Source of the DNA: Oscillospiraceae bacterium
Lineage (GTDB): Bacteria; Bacillota; Clostridia; Oscillospirales; Ruminococcaceae
Direction of reading: 5' to 3'
DNA: 14,388 nucleotides
Assembly (NCBI GenBank): GCA_003512525.1
Contig: DOQG01000030.1
Span: 368-14,755, forward strand
This document shows, piece after piece, positions 1-7,106 of the stretch (position 1 is its first letter; every line of letters starts with the position of its first letter). Position numbers and translations under genes: made by a program. A model generated the notes under the pieces. It was given only the letters and a program-made list of their open reading frames with translations, ran no database searches and was not told the DNA's origin.

Positions 1-1
1 A

Positions 2-73
2 CCCGAGAAGTGCTATCCCGCAAACATCACTATCGGCAGCTTGCTATCAGCGTTAATTGCCAAAACGGTATAA
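2..73 (+). CDS. Possible 3' end of an unidentified gene (partial)
   Basis: Frame 2 is open from the left edge to a TAA at 71-73 and reads as a short tail ending in GSLLSALIAKTV, with a composition plausible for a real protein. The stop lies about 40 bases before a hairpin (114-154) that has T-rich sequence on its plus-strand side too, as expected for a gene converging on the ATPase gene. The other two plus-strand frames also stay open for part of this stretch (frame 1 stops at 85-87), so the frame choice is weak. I do not recognise the protein family. It could equally be non-coding sequence. Confidence 0.3.
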   Translation, partial: PEKCYPANITIGSLLSALIAKTV

Positions 74-107
74 CAGAAGCGTACTAAAAACAGACTTTCT
101 CAACATA

Positions 108-158
108 TCAAAAAAGTGAGCCGAGCACACTATCCTTTGCGCTTCGACTCACTTTTCC
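108..158 (-). terminator. Intrinsic terminator after the metal ATPase gene
   Basis: The arms AAGTGAG (114-120) and CTCACTT (148-154) pair, and after one mismatch CGA (122-124) pairs with TCG (144-146). On the minus strand the stem runs directly into a run of six T. It lies about 60 bases past the ATPase stop codon. The plus-strand side is also T-rich (CTCACTTTTCCTTTTCC), so it may serve transcripts from both directions. Confidence 0.8.
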
Positions 159-213
159 TTTTCCGGGTTGCGTCACAACCCCCGATCATAGCAAGCGTTG
201 ATAATCACGATAT

Positions 214-2298
214 TTACTTCTCTTCTTCATCAATCAGATTTGTCATACTCTTAAGGCTTATCGCAAGTGTAGAAGCGTTATGAAACAGCGCCGAGGTAGT
301 CGGCTGTATTATTCCGCCCACACCGAGCAATATCAGCATAAGGTTGAACGATACAATAAATCGGTAGTTGCTGTTTATTCTCTTCATCAAAGCCGAGCTT
401 ATCTTTCTTAGAGTTACCAGCATATAAAGATCATCTGACGATACCGTGATATCCGCTATTTCCTTTGCAATTGCCGCTCCGGTATTTATAGCGATACCCG
501 CATCAGCTTCGGACAGTGCGGGAGAATCGTTTACTCCGTCGCCTATCATTATTACCTTTCTGCCCTTTTCGTGTTCGCTCTTTATGAAGTTCGCCTTGTC
601 TTCGGGGAGAACACCTGCGTGGAACTCATCAACTCCGACCTTGGCGGCTACCGCCTTCGCTGTCTGCTCGTTGTCGCCGGTCATCATTACTATCTTGCTT
701 ATACCGCACTCACGGAGCGCTTTAACAGCATCTGCCGCTTCGGCTCTCAACGGGTCTGATATGCAGATCACTGCGGCAAGCACACCCGATATAGCAAGAT
801 ACAGATGTGAATATTCACCCGAAAGCGATTTGAAAAGCTCCTCGTCACCCTCAGGTACGACACATCCCTCATCTTCAAATACAAAGTGGGCACTGCCGAT
901 TATGACCTTCTTATTCTCAACCATACTGGATATGCCGTGTGCTACGACATATTCAACGCTTGAATGATATTCTTCGTGACTCAGTCCCTTTTCCTTTGCG
1001 GCGGCTACCACGGCATTTGCCATTGAGTGGGGATAATGCTCTTCAAGACAAGCCGCAAGACGTAACATTTCGTCCGCGTTTTTGCCGCCGAAAGGAATTA
1101 CCTTTTCAACAGTCGGTGCGGCATAAGTCAGCGTACCTGTTTTGTCGAATACAACAGTATCCGCTTCGGACACTGCTTCAAGGAACTTACCGCCCTTTAC
1201 GCTTATCTTATAATTACTGCACTCACGCATTGCCGAAAGTACGGCGATAGGCATCGAGAGCTTCAGCGCACACGAAAAGTCGACCATCAGAACGGCTAAC
1301 ATCTTGGTTACGTTACGGGTCAGAAGATAAGTAAGTATCGTTCCGCCGAGCGTATAAGGCACAAGCCTGTCCGCAAGCCTTGATGCTTTATCCTCAGAAG
1401 AAGATTTCAGCTTTTCCGACTCCTCTATCATTTTTACTATGCGGTCATACCTGCCTCCGCCCGTTGCCTTATCAACACAGATAACACATTCGCCCTCTTC
1501 GACAACAGTACCTGCATAGACATAACTGCCCTCGCTCTTTCTTACAGGGAGCGATTCACCTGTGATAGATGCCTGATTTACGGTAGCTTCACCGCATACG
1601 ACCCTGCCGTCAAGCGGTATCATATTGCCTGTGCGGATCACTACCTGATCACCCTCATGTACATCGTTTATCGATATCAGCGTTTCGGTGTCGCCTGTCT
1701 TTACCCATACGCTTTCAACGTTAAGCGACATTGCACCCGCAAGATCCGCTACTGACTTCTTATGCGTCCAGTCCTCAAGTATCTCGCCGATATTCAGCAT
1801 AAACATTACAGACGCCGCTGTCTTGAAGTCACGGCGCAGAAGCGATACCGTTACCGCTGTCGCATCAAGTACAGCTACGGACAGCTTGCCGCTCAGAAGC
1901 GCTTTCAGTCCGTGCTTTATATATTTCCACGACTTTATAACAGCGATGAACGCCCTTATAGGTGCCGGGATAAATGTCTTTGATATAAACCGCGCCACTA
2001 CCGTCATAACAAGCTTATCCTCAAACTCACGGTTGAGCTTTCTTGATGTATGGTCGGGCACTAATCCCATCTTCCGGGCCTTTTCAAAAGCAAAAGCGGC
2101 GAGCGCCTTAAGCACTGCCTTTCTGTCGGTGAATACTATGACCGCGTCACAAGTACGATCGTATACCGCTACATCAGTCACGCCGTTTACCGAACGCAGA
2201 TAATATTCAAGCACATCGGCATTGTCGAGCGACATCTTGCCGCAGAACATATGCACACGCAGTCTGCCTTTAGACTCGTGTAGTATTTTACATTTCAT
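214..2298 (-). CDS. P1B-type heavy-metal-translocating ATPase
   Basis: This is an integral membrane pump of the P1B ATPase family (694 aa), expected to move a transition metal across the cytoplasmic membrane, probably outward. Visible motifs are the actuator TGES (246-249), the phosphorylation site DKTGT with Asp385, the hinge MTGDN (539-543) and GDGVNDSPAL (586-595). Residues 1-60 resemble a ferredoxin-like HMA fold but have no CxxC metal site. Two family signatures are altered. The TM motif usually written CPC, SPC or CPH before the phosphorylation domain reads Phe341-Ser342-Cys343, so the central proline is gone; and the nucleotide-domain His-Pro dipeptide region reads HYPHS (421-425). The last TM region carries HNAST (673-677). 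The start is chosen for a GGAG 10 bases upstream. It follows the DUF6110-like gene by 75 bases in one operon. The metal cannot be assigned from sequence alone; Fe, Mn, Zn or Co are all possible. Confidence 0.93.
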   Translation of the reverse strand: MKCKILHESKGRLRVHMFCGKMSLDNADVLEYYLRSVNGVTDVAVYDRTCDAVIVFTDRKAVLKALAAFAFEKARKMGLVPDHTSRKLNREFEDKLVMTVVARFISKTFIPAPIRAFIAVIKSWKYIKHGLKALLSGKLSVAVLDATAVTVSLLRRDFKTAASVMFMLNIGEILEDWTHKKSVADLAGAMSLNVESVWVKTGDTETLISINDVHEGDQVVIRTGNMIPLDGRVVCGEATVNQASITGESLPVRKSEGSYVYAGTVVEEGECVICVDKATGGGRYDRIVKMIEESEKLKSSSEDKASRLADRLVPYTLGGTILTYLLTRNVTKMLAVLMVDFSCALKLSMPIAVLSAMRECSNYKISVKGGKFLEAVSEADTVVFDKTGTLTYAAPTVEKVIPFGGKNADEMLRLAACLEEHYPHSMANAVVAAAKEKGLSHEEYHSSVEYVVAHGISSMVENKKVIIGSAHFVFEDEGCVVPEGDEELFKSLSGEYSHLYLAISGVLAAVICISDPLRAEAADAVKALRECGISKIVMMTGDNEQTAKAVAAKVGVDEFHAGVLPEDKANFIKSEHEKGRKVIMIGDGVNDSPALSEADAGIAINTGAAIAKEIADITVSSDDLYMLVTLRKISSALMKRINSNYRFIVSFNLMLILLGVGGIIQPTTSALFHNASTLAISLKSMTNLIDEEEK

Positions 2299-2325
2299 TT
2301 CCTGTCATCTCCATATAAAAACCGA

Positions 2326-2364
2326 AATTAAAAACCGACAGTAACAAAGCGTACCGTCGGTTTT
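2326..2364 (-). terminator. Terminator-like hairpin inside the DUF6110/ATPase operon
   Basis: On the minus strand AAAACCGAC pairs perfectly with GTCGGTTTT (9 bp), extended by GGTA/TACT with one G-U pair to 13 bp around an 8-nt loop. About five T follow. It sits only 9 bases after the DUF6110-like stop and before the ATPase ribosome binding site. No separate ATPase promoter is evident in the 75-base gap, so it probably allows partial read-through and sets a ratio of small protein to pump, or stabilises the upstream mRNA. Confidence 0.65.
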
Positions 2365-2373
2365 CTGTCAGTC

Positions 2374-2655
2374 TTATGCTTCTTCCGTTACGGTTTCACA
2401 ACCGCAGTCACATTCGTCCTCGATAACAGCTTCCTTAGCGTCACGCTTTTCGTTGATATCCTTGGCATCGGCGAGAATATCACCTGCATTTTCCTTAACA
2501 TTTGTAACGGTCTTCATAACCGATTCCTTGGCGCGAAGAGTTGCCGCAGTGACCTGCGCATATACTTTCTTAGCATCTTTACTGCCGAGAAGCTTCAGTC
2601 CTACAGAGCCGAATGCTACACCGCCTGCAAATATACCTAATTTTACCCAGTTCAT
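2374..2655 (-). CDS. DUF6110-like small membrane-anchored protein
   Basis: This is a 93-aa protein matching the pattern I know for DUF6110 family proteins, which commonly sit next to P1B ATPases in Firmicutes; the family has no established biochemical function. It has a hydrophobic, glycine-rich N-terminal segment (about 5-24) suited to a single membrane span, then a charged helical region (27-75) with conserved-looking KDAKKVYAQVTAA and DAKDINEKR stretches. It ends in an acidic tail with Cys82-Asp-Cys84-Gly-Cys86, a CxCxC arrangement that could bind metal. The start has an excellent AAGGAGG 7-8 bases upstream. It is the first gene of the operon with the ATPase, so a role as a metal-delivering or regulatory partner of the pump is likely but inferred. 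The family call comes from memory, not a search. Confidence 0.85.
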   Translation of the reverse strand: MNWVKLGIFAGGVAFGSVGLKLLGSKDAKKVYAQVTAATLRAKESVMKTVTNVKENAGDILADAKDINEKRDAKEAVIEDECDCGCETVTEEA

Positions 2656-2734
2656 AATTTGACCTCCTTGTATTATTACTCTTTTCAGAGCCGTCTGTGT
2701 ACTTTGTCCGGGCAGAAAAGCGAAAACGCAAATA

Positions 2735-2752
2735 AGTAAGCCTTGGCTAACT
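2735..2752. promoter_or_regulatory. 18-bp imperfect dyad, candidate metalloregulator site
   Basis: The sequence AGTAAGCCTTGGCTAACT pairs with itself at every position except one inner A/A and the central T/T. It lies in the DUF6110/ATPase leader, about 80 bases before the start codon and about 105-125 bases past the predicted transcription start. The TTAGCC/GGCT(T)A half-sites resemble binding sites of DtxR/MntR-type metal regulators. Binding by such a protein is an inference; no regulator gene is in the window. Confidence 0.4.
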
Positions 2753-2757
2753 ATCTT

Positions 2758-2806
2758 TACATAATAAAAACGGAATGACAGCGGATATTCTGCAATGCTA
2801 TTCCGT
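2758..2806 (-). terminator. Terminator in the ATPase operon leader (candidate attenuator)
   Basis: On the minus strand ACGGAAT (2806-2800) pairs with ATTCCGT (2776-2770), and the stem is followed at once by TTTTATTAT. It lies between the predicted transcription start (about 2858) and the first gene (start 2655), so a transcript that stops here contains no gene. Just before it is a second hairpin, GATCTG-AAGG-CAGATC (2831-2816). This is the architecture of an attenuator or riboswitch-like leader. I could not match the region to a named riboswitch and saw no convincing antiterminator pairing. Confidence 0.6.
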
Positions 2807-2815
2807 AGGCGCTTT

Positions 2816-2831
2816 GATCTGCCTTCAGATC
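2816..2831 (-). other. Hairpin at the 5' end of the ATPase operon leader
   Basis: A perfect 6-bp stem, GATCTG/CAGATC, closes a 4-nt loop (AAGG on the minus strand). It starts about 27 nt after the predicted transcription start and ends 9 nt before the leader terminator stem. Both hairpins together suggest a folded leader RNA. Confidence 0.5.
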
Positions 2832-2864
2832 TTCTTACACAGATTTTACTTTTTGTTTTTATTT

Positions 2865-2893
2865 AGTATAACACCATACTTTTTATTTGTCAA
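2865..2893 (-). promoter_or_regulatory. Sigma-A promoter of the DUF6110/ATPase operon
   Basis: On the minus strand a perfect -35 TTGACA (2893-2888) is followed after 17 bases by a -10 TATACT (2870-2865). Transcription should start near 2858, giving a leader of about 200 nt. The upstream DNA is AT-rich. Confidence 0.82.
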
Positions 2894-3062
2894 TAAGTTG
2901 TAACTTGCTAACCGTTACTGTTTTCAACGATAATTTTCGACGGTTTACGGGAGAAAATTGTGCAAAATTACACTGAATTACAGATAGCCGATAACAGCGC
3001 GGTTGTAAATAAGTCGGACATTTTCTTAACAGATGCAACGACCGTCTGTTTGCGCAATATCC

Positions 3063-3112
3063 AAAAAATCACAGCAGTAAACGCAAGGGGAAAGCGCAGC
3101 TGCTGTAATTTT
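3063..3112. terminator. Bidirectional terminator after ptsI
   Basis: ACAGCAG (3071-3077) pairs with CTGCTGT (3100-3106), with a further inner GCGC/GCGT stem on the minus strand. Both sides carry six T two bases past the stem, so it works in either direction. It begins about 35 bases after the ptsI stop and ends the fructose operon. The stretch 2894-3062 between it and the ATPase promoter shows no supported gene. Confidence 0.85.
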
Positions 3113-3140
3113 TTATGGAAATGCAGTCGTCAGCGGATAA

Positions 3141-4775
3141 TTATTTCGACAAATCTGTCTTTCTCACCGCATCGCGTACCTTAAGGACGAATGTCGGAGA
3201 AACCGAAAGCTCGTCAATGCCCATACGCAGGAAAGTTTCTGTAAGAGTGGTATCTGCCGCAAGCTCGCCGCATATTCCTATCCACGCTCCGTTCTTATGA
3301 GCATTCTGCGCACTCATTTCGATAAGGCGGAGAATAGCCTCGTGGTGAGTATCGACAAATTCCTCCGCATCGGGGTTTTGTCTGTCACACGCAAGCGTAT
3401 ACTGTGTAAGGTCGTTTGTTCCGACACTGAAAAAGTCAACCATCGGTGCTAAGCGGTCGCTTATAATTGCCGCCGCGGGAGTTTCTATCATAATACCGAT
3501 CTCTGTCTTGTCGGAATACTCGATACCCTCGGACTTAAGCTCGGCTTTTACGTCCTCACAGATAGCCTTGATACGCTCGACCTCGCTGACCGATGTTATC
3601 ATCGGGAACATTATACCGAGGTTGCCGTAAACGGACACTCTGAACAATGCTCTGAGCTGTGTTCTGAATATCTCGGGACGTGTAAGGCAGATGCGTATCG
3701 CACGCAGTCCCAGCGCGGGGTTATCTTCCTTTTTAAGTCCGAAATAATCCACCTGCTTATCTGCGCCGATATCAAGCGTTCTGATTATGACTTTCTTTCC
3801 CGCCATGCTTTCAAGCACACGCTTATAAGCGTGGAACTGCTGCTCCTCTGTCGGGAAGTCGGAATTTTCAAGATATAAAAATTCACTTCTGAAAAGACCT
3901 ATGCCGCCGGCATCATTGAGGAGAACCGCACCTATATTGTCAATGCCGCTGATATTGGCAAATACGTTTATCTTAGTACCGTCAATTGTTACGTTTTCCT
4001 TGCCCTTAAGCTCTTGGAGGAGCTTTTTCTGCTCCTCGTCACGCTTTTGCTTATCGGTATAGGCTTTTAAGGTCTGCTCATCGGGAGCAACGATTATCTC
4101 GCCCGTAAAACCATCTACTATGACTGTTTCTCCCTCATGTATCTCGCTTAAAAAGCTGTCGCCGACACCTATCACAGCAGGGATATTCATATTTCGTGCA
4201 AGTATCGCCGTGTGTGAGTTTGACGAGCCGTGAGCAGTAACAAATGCAAGCACCTTGTCCTTATCAAGCGAAACCGTTTCACTCGGTGCAAGATCGTCAG
4301 CACATATCACCGACTTTTCATCGGTCGCGGCACTGTCGGTATTCGCACCTGTCAGGTTTGCGATAATTCGGTTTGAAATATCCCTTACGTCTGCGGCTCT
4401 TGCCTGCATATATGCATCGTCCATCGATGAGAACATCTCTGCGAAATTATCAGATGTAAGCGCTACCGCATATTCGGCATTTACCGACTGAGTATCTATT
4501 ATGTTTTCGATCGACTCGTTGTAATCGTCATCGTCAAGCATCATCAGATGGATCTCAAATATCTGCGCGTGAGTTTCTCCGACCTCTCTGAGTGCTTTTT
4601 CGTGAATTTCGGTAAGCTGTTTTGCGGCAAGCTCCTTTGCCGCTTTTACTCTCTGCTTTTCCTTTTCGGTATTCTCAACGTGTATGCGTGTCACTGCCGC
4701 ATCACACTTTTTAAATACGGATATTTTTCCTATGGCTATCGCGCCGTATACGCCTTTACCGAGATACTTCTTCAT
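3141..4775 (-). CDS. ptsI: PTS enzyme I (phosphoenolpyruvate-protein phosphotransferase)
   Basis: This cytosolic enzyme takes phosphate from PEP onto its own histidine and passes it to HPr, the first step of the sugar phosphotransferase system. The N-terminal half carries the HPr-binding helices and the swivelling domain with the active-site motif SSNSHTAILAR, catalytic His188. The C-terminal half is the PEP-binding barrel with FFSVGTNDLTQY and GICGELA, where Cys502 is the conserved PEP-site cysteine. At 544 aa it is slightly shorter than the usual 570-575. The start has GGGGGAG upstream. It is the last gene of the fructose operon, 75 bases after ptsH, which gives a hairpin-containing gap before it. 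Confidence 0.96.
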   Translation of the reverse strand: MKKYLGKGVYGAIAIGKISVFKKCDAAVTRIHVENTEKEKQRVKAAKELAAKQLTEIHEKALREVGETHAQIFEIHLMMLDDDDYNESIENIIDTQSVNAEYAVALTSDNFAEMFSSMDDAYMQARAADVRDISNRIIANLTGANTDSAATDEKSVICADDLAPSETVSLDKDKVLAFVTAHGSSNSHTAILARNMNIPAVIGVGDSFLSEIHEGETVIVDGFTGEIIVAPDEQTLKAYTDKQKRDEEQKKLLQELKGKENVTIDGTKINVFANISGIDNIGAVLLNDAGGIGLFRSEFLYLENSDFPTEEQQFHAYKRVLESMAGKKVIIRTLDIGADKQVDYFGLKKEDNPALGLRAIRICLTRPEIFRTQLRALFRVSVYGNLGIMFPMITSVSEVERIKAICEDVKAELKSEGIEYSDKTEIGIMIETPAAAIISDRLAPMVDFFSVGTNDLTQYTLACDRQNPDAEEFVDTHHEAILRLIEMSAQNAHKNGAWIGICGELAADTTLTETFLRMGIDELSVSPTFVLKVRDAVRKTDLSK

Positions 4776-4793
4776 TATTGCTCCCCCTTTTTT

Positions 4794-4842
4794 ATCGGAT
4801 AACGGTTTTACCGCACCGCCTGACAGTGCGGTATAAGCCGAT
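4794..4842 (-). other. Structured ptsH-ptsI spacer (mRNA stem-loops)
   Basis: ACCGCAC (4810-4816) pairs with GTGCGGT (4826-4832), and the outer pair ATCGG (4794-4798) with CCGAT (4838-4842) can close a larger structure. No T run follows on the minus strand; an A run and the ptsI ribosome binding site come next. It is therefore not a standard terminator and may act in RNA processing, stability or ptsI translation. Confidence 0.5.
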
Positions 4843-4850
4843 GGCCTTTC

Positions 4851-5117
4851 TTATTCGCCGAAGCCGCTTTCAAAAAGCTCTACAGCCTTGTCGAGTGCCG
4901 CCTGCTCGTTGTCGCCGTCTGCGGTGATCTCAACGATCGTGCCTTTCTTAAGGCCTGCCGCCATTATCTGCATTACAGCTGTTGCCTTTGCCGTCTTATC
5001 TCCGCTTGCGATAGTTATCGTACAACCGGGAAATTTCTTCATTTCTGCGGCAAGCTGTCCTGCGGGTCTCATATGAAGTCCCTGCTCGTTTACTACTGTT
5101 ACTGTCTTTGTTACCAT
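4851..5117 (-). CDS. ptsH: HPr family phosphocarrier protein
   Basis: This small cytosolic carrier (88 aa) takes phosphate from enzyme I and gives it to the IIA domain of sugar permeases. The active site is His15 in GLHMRPAG. The region that normally holds regulatory Ser46, KS(I/L)M in Gram-positive HPr, reads ATAVMQIM. Aligned on the following helix, the serine position is Ala47, with Thr46 next to it and one extra residue (Asp40) before. This may prevent or alter regulation by HPr kinase. The start has AAGGAG 9 bases upstream. It lies 20 bases after fruA and is co-transcribed with ptsI. Confidence 0.95.
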   Translation of the reverse strand: MVTKTVTVVNEQGLHMRPAGQLAAEMKKFPGCTITIASGDKTAKATAVMQIMAAGLKKGTIVEITADGDNEQAALDKAVELFESGFGE

Positions 5118-5137
5118 TGTGATACGCTCCTTTTTAT

Positions 5138-7084
5138 TTACTTAACGTTTTTTGTTTCGGGTTCTTTTACCGTTTTCTTCTTTTTAAGCAGTGCCAGTAG
5201 CAGCATTGATACTACAGCGCCTACTGCAAGGGATACAAGGTACATAGGCCAGTTGCCTACAACAGCGAATACGAAGATACCGCCGTGAGGTGCCATAAGC
5301 GTGCAACCGAATGCCATTGAAAGACCGCCTGCAACGCCTGCACCGACCATACAAGCCGGGATAACTCTGATCGGATCTGCCGCAGCATAAGGGATCGCAC
5401 CTTCTGTTATAAAGCTCAGTCCCATGATGTAGTTTACAGGACCGTTCTTGCGTTCTTCTTCTGTCCATCTGCTCTTGAAGAAGGTTGTTGAAAGCGCTAT
5501 TGCAATAGGAGGAACCATACCGCCTATCATAACTGCCGCCATTATATCGTAGCCGCCTGTTGCTATTGCCGCAGTACCGAATACATAAGCCGCCTTATTG
5601 AAAGGACCGCCCATATCTATAGACATCATCGCGCCGAGTATAACACCGAGGAATATCTTGCTCTCTGCGCCCATATGGTTCAGAAAATCGGCTATCGCGG
5701 TGTTGATAATTCCCATGAAAGGATTTATCGCACACATTACTACAGCTATGATGCCAAGACCTGCGAGCGGATAAATGAGAACGGGCTTGATACCGTTAAG
5801 GGCTCTCGGCATCTTGTCGCAGAGCTTTTCAAGTCCGAGCATTATAAATCCGCCGACAAAGCCTGCAAAGAGTGCGCCGAGGAAGCCTGAGGGAACATCG
5901 CCGCCTATCTTGACGAAGGTCGAACCTGTAGTTGCAAGATAGCCGCCGACAAGACCTACAAGGAAGCCGGGTCTGTCTGCTATACTCTTACCGATATAGC
6001 CCGCAAGCACGGGTATCATAAAGTTGAAGGCATAACCGCCTATCGTCTTGAAGAATGCCGCTACAGGAGTTACCGAACCGAAATTGTCGCCCGGCTGTAC
6101 GCCCATCAGCGTATCTATAAGGAATGCAATAGCTATGAAGATACCGCCTGCAACGGTGAACGGGAGCATATTTGATACGCCGTTCATCAGATGCTTATAT
6201 ATCTTTCTGCCGAAGCTCTCGTTTGCCGAAGATAAAGATGAGCTTGCCGCTCCGCCCTCGTGATGATAAACGGGAGCATCGCCCTTTTCTATTCTTCCGA
6301 TAAGCTCCTCAGGGATCTTTATACCGTCCGAAACCTTTGTCGAAAGCACCTTTTTACCGTTAAAGCGAGCCATCTCGACCGACTTGTCAGCCGCTACTAT
6401 GATACCGTCACACTCTGCTATCTCCTTATCGGTGAGAATATTCTTTGCTCCGCCTGAGCCGTTTGTTTCGACCTTGATAGAGATACCGAGCTTCTTGCCT
6501 GCCTTTTCGAGTGCCTCTGCCGCCATATAGGTATGTGCGATACCTGTAGGACAGGCGGTAACAGCAAGCACCTTTATCCTGTCGGTGTTTTCAGGTGCTT
6601 CCTTTGCTGTCGGCTCATCGGGATACTTTGCCTTTTCGGCTGTGTCTATTACCGATAAGAACTCGTCTGTATCCTTTGCTGAAAGAAGCTTTGCTCTGAA
6701 ATCCTCGTCCATAAGCAGTGTCATAAGACGTGAAAGCACCTCAAGATGAACGTCCGCCTCCGTATCGGGTGCGGCTATCATAAACAGCACGTCTGACGGC
6801 TCGTCGTCAAGCGCTTCGTAATCAACGCCGCCCGGAACGGTCATAGCCGCAAGCGAGGGGGCTTTTACCGCACTGCTCTTTGCGTGTGGGATCGCTATGC
6901 CCTCTCCTACCGCTGTCGAGCCTTTTTCCTCACGGGCTAAAATGCCCTGCTTGTATATCTCTCTGTCGGATATGTTGCCGCTCTTCATCTGAAGATCGAC
7001 CAGCATATCAATAGCCTCTGTCTTGCTTTTCGGTGCACCGTTTAAAAGAATGCTGTCCTTATTTAATAAGTCAACTATTCTCAT
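5138..7084 (-). CDS. fruA: Fructose-specific PTS permease EIIABC
   Basis: This membrane permease imports fructose and phosphorylates it to fructose-1-phosphate. The domain order is IIA-IIB-IIC in one 648-aa chain. The IIA domain (about 1-150) has GIAIPHAK with phospho-accepting His67. The IIB domain (about 168-270) has VTACPTGIAHTYMAAE with phospho-cysteine Cys178. The IIC domain (about 293-635) holds the multiple membrane spans, including GGPFNKAAY and AAPHGG-like APHGGIF loops typical of the fructose family. Its length is normal for fused FruA. The start has GGAGG upstream. It follows fruK by 22 bases and precedes ptsH by 20. A mannitol specificity is unlikely given the 1-phosphofructokinase neighbour. 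Confidence 0.95.
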   Translation of the reverse strand: MRIVDLLNKDSILLNGAPKSKTEAIDMLVDLQMKSGNISDREIYKQGILAREEKGSTAVGEGIAIPHAKSSAVKAPSLAAMTVPGGVDYEALDDEPSDVLFMIAAPDTEADVHLEVLSRLMTLLMDEDFRAKLLSAKDTDEFLSVIDTAEKAKYPDEPTAKEAPENTDRIKVLAVTACPTGIAHTYMAAEALEKAGKKLGISIKVETNGSGGAKNILTDKEIAECDGIIVAADKSVEMARFNGKKVLSTKVSDGIKIPEELIGRIEKGDAPVYHHEGGAASSSLSSANESFGRKIYKHLMNGVSNMLPFTVAGGIFIAIAFLIDTLMGVQPGDNFGSVTPVAAFFKTIGGYAFNFMIPVLAGYIGKSIADRPGFLVGLVGGYLATTGSTFVKIGGDVPSGFLGALFAGFVGGFIMLGLEKLCDKMPRALNGIKPVLIYPLAGLGIIAVVMCAINPFMGIINTAIADFLNHMGAESKIFLGVILGAMMSIDMGGPFNKAAYVFGTAAIATGGYDIMAAVMIGGMVPPIAIALSTTFFKSRWTEEERKNGPVNYIMGLSFITEGAIPYAAADPIRVIPACMVGAGVAGGLSMAFGCTLMAPHGGIFVFAVVGNWPMYLVSLAVGAVVSMLLLALLKKKKTVKEPETKNVK

Positions 7085-7106
7085 ATTCTTTTCCTCCTTT
7101 TTCGGT

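Noticed and set aside
2656..2860. Leader considered as a known Mn or Ni/Co riboswitch
   Set aside because: I could not find the conserved elements I know for those classes, so it is left as an unnamed attenuator-like leader.
2960..3184. Plus-strand open frame of 74 codons starting at GTG with GGGAG upstream
   Set aside because: It runs through the bidirectional terminator and into the end of ptsI, and the protein has no recognisable pattern.
5184..5468. Second minus-strand frame of 94 codons inside fruA
   Set aside because: It lies wholly inside fruA in another frame and has an Arg/Cys-rich shadow composition.
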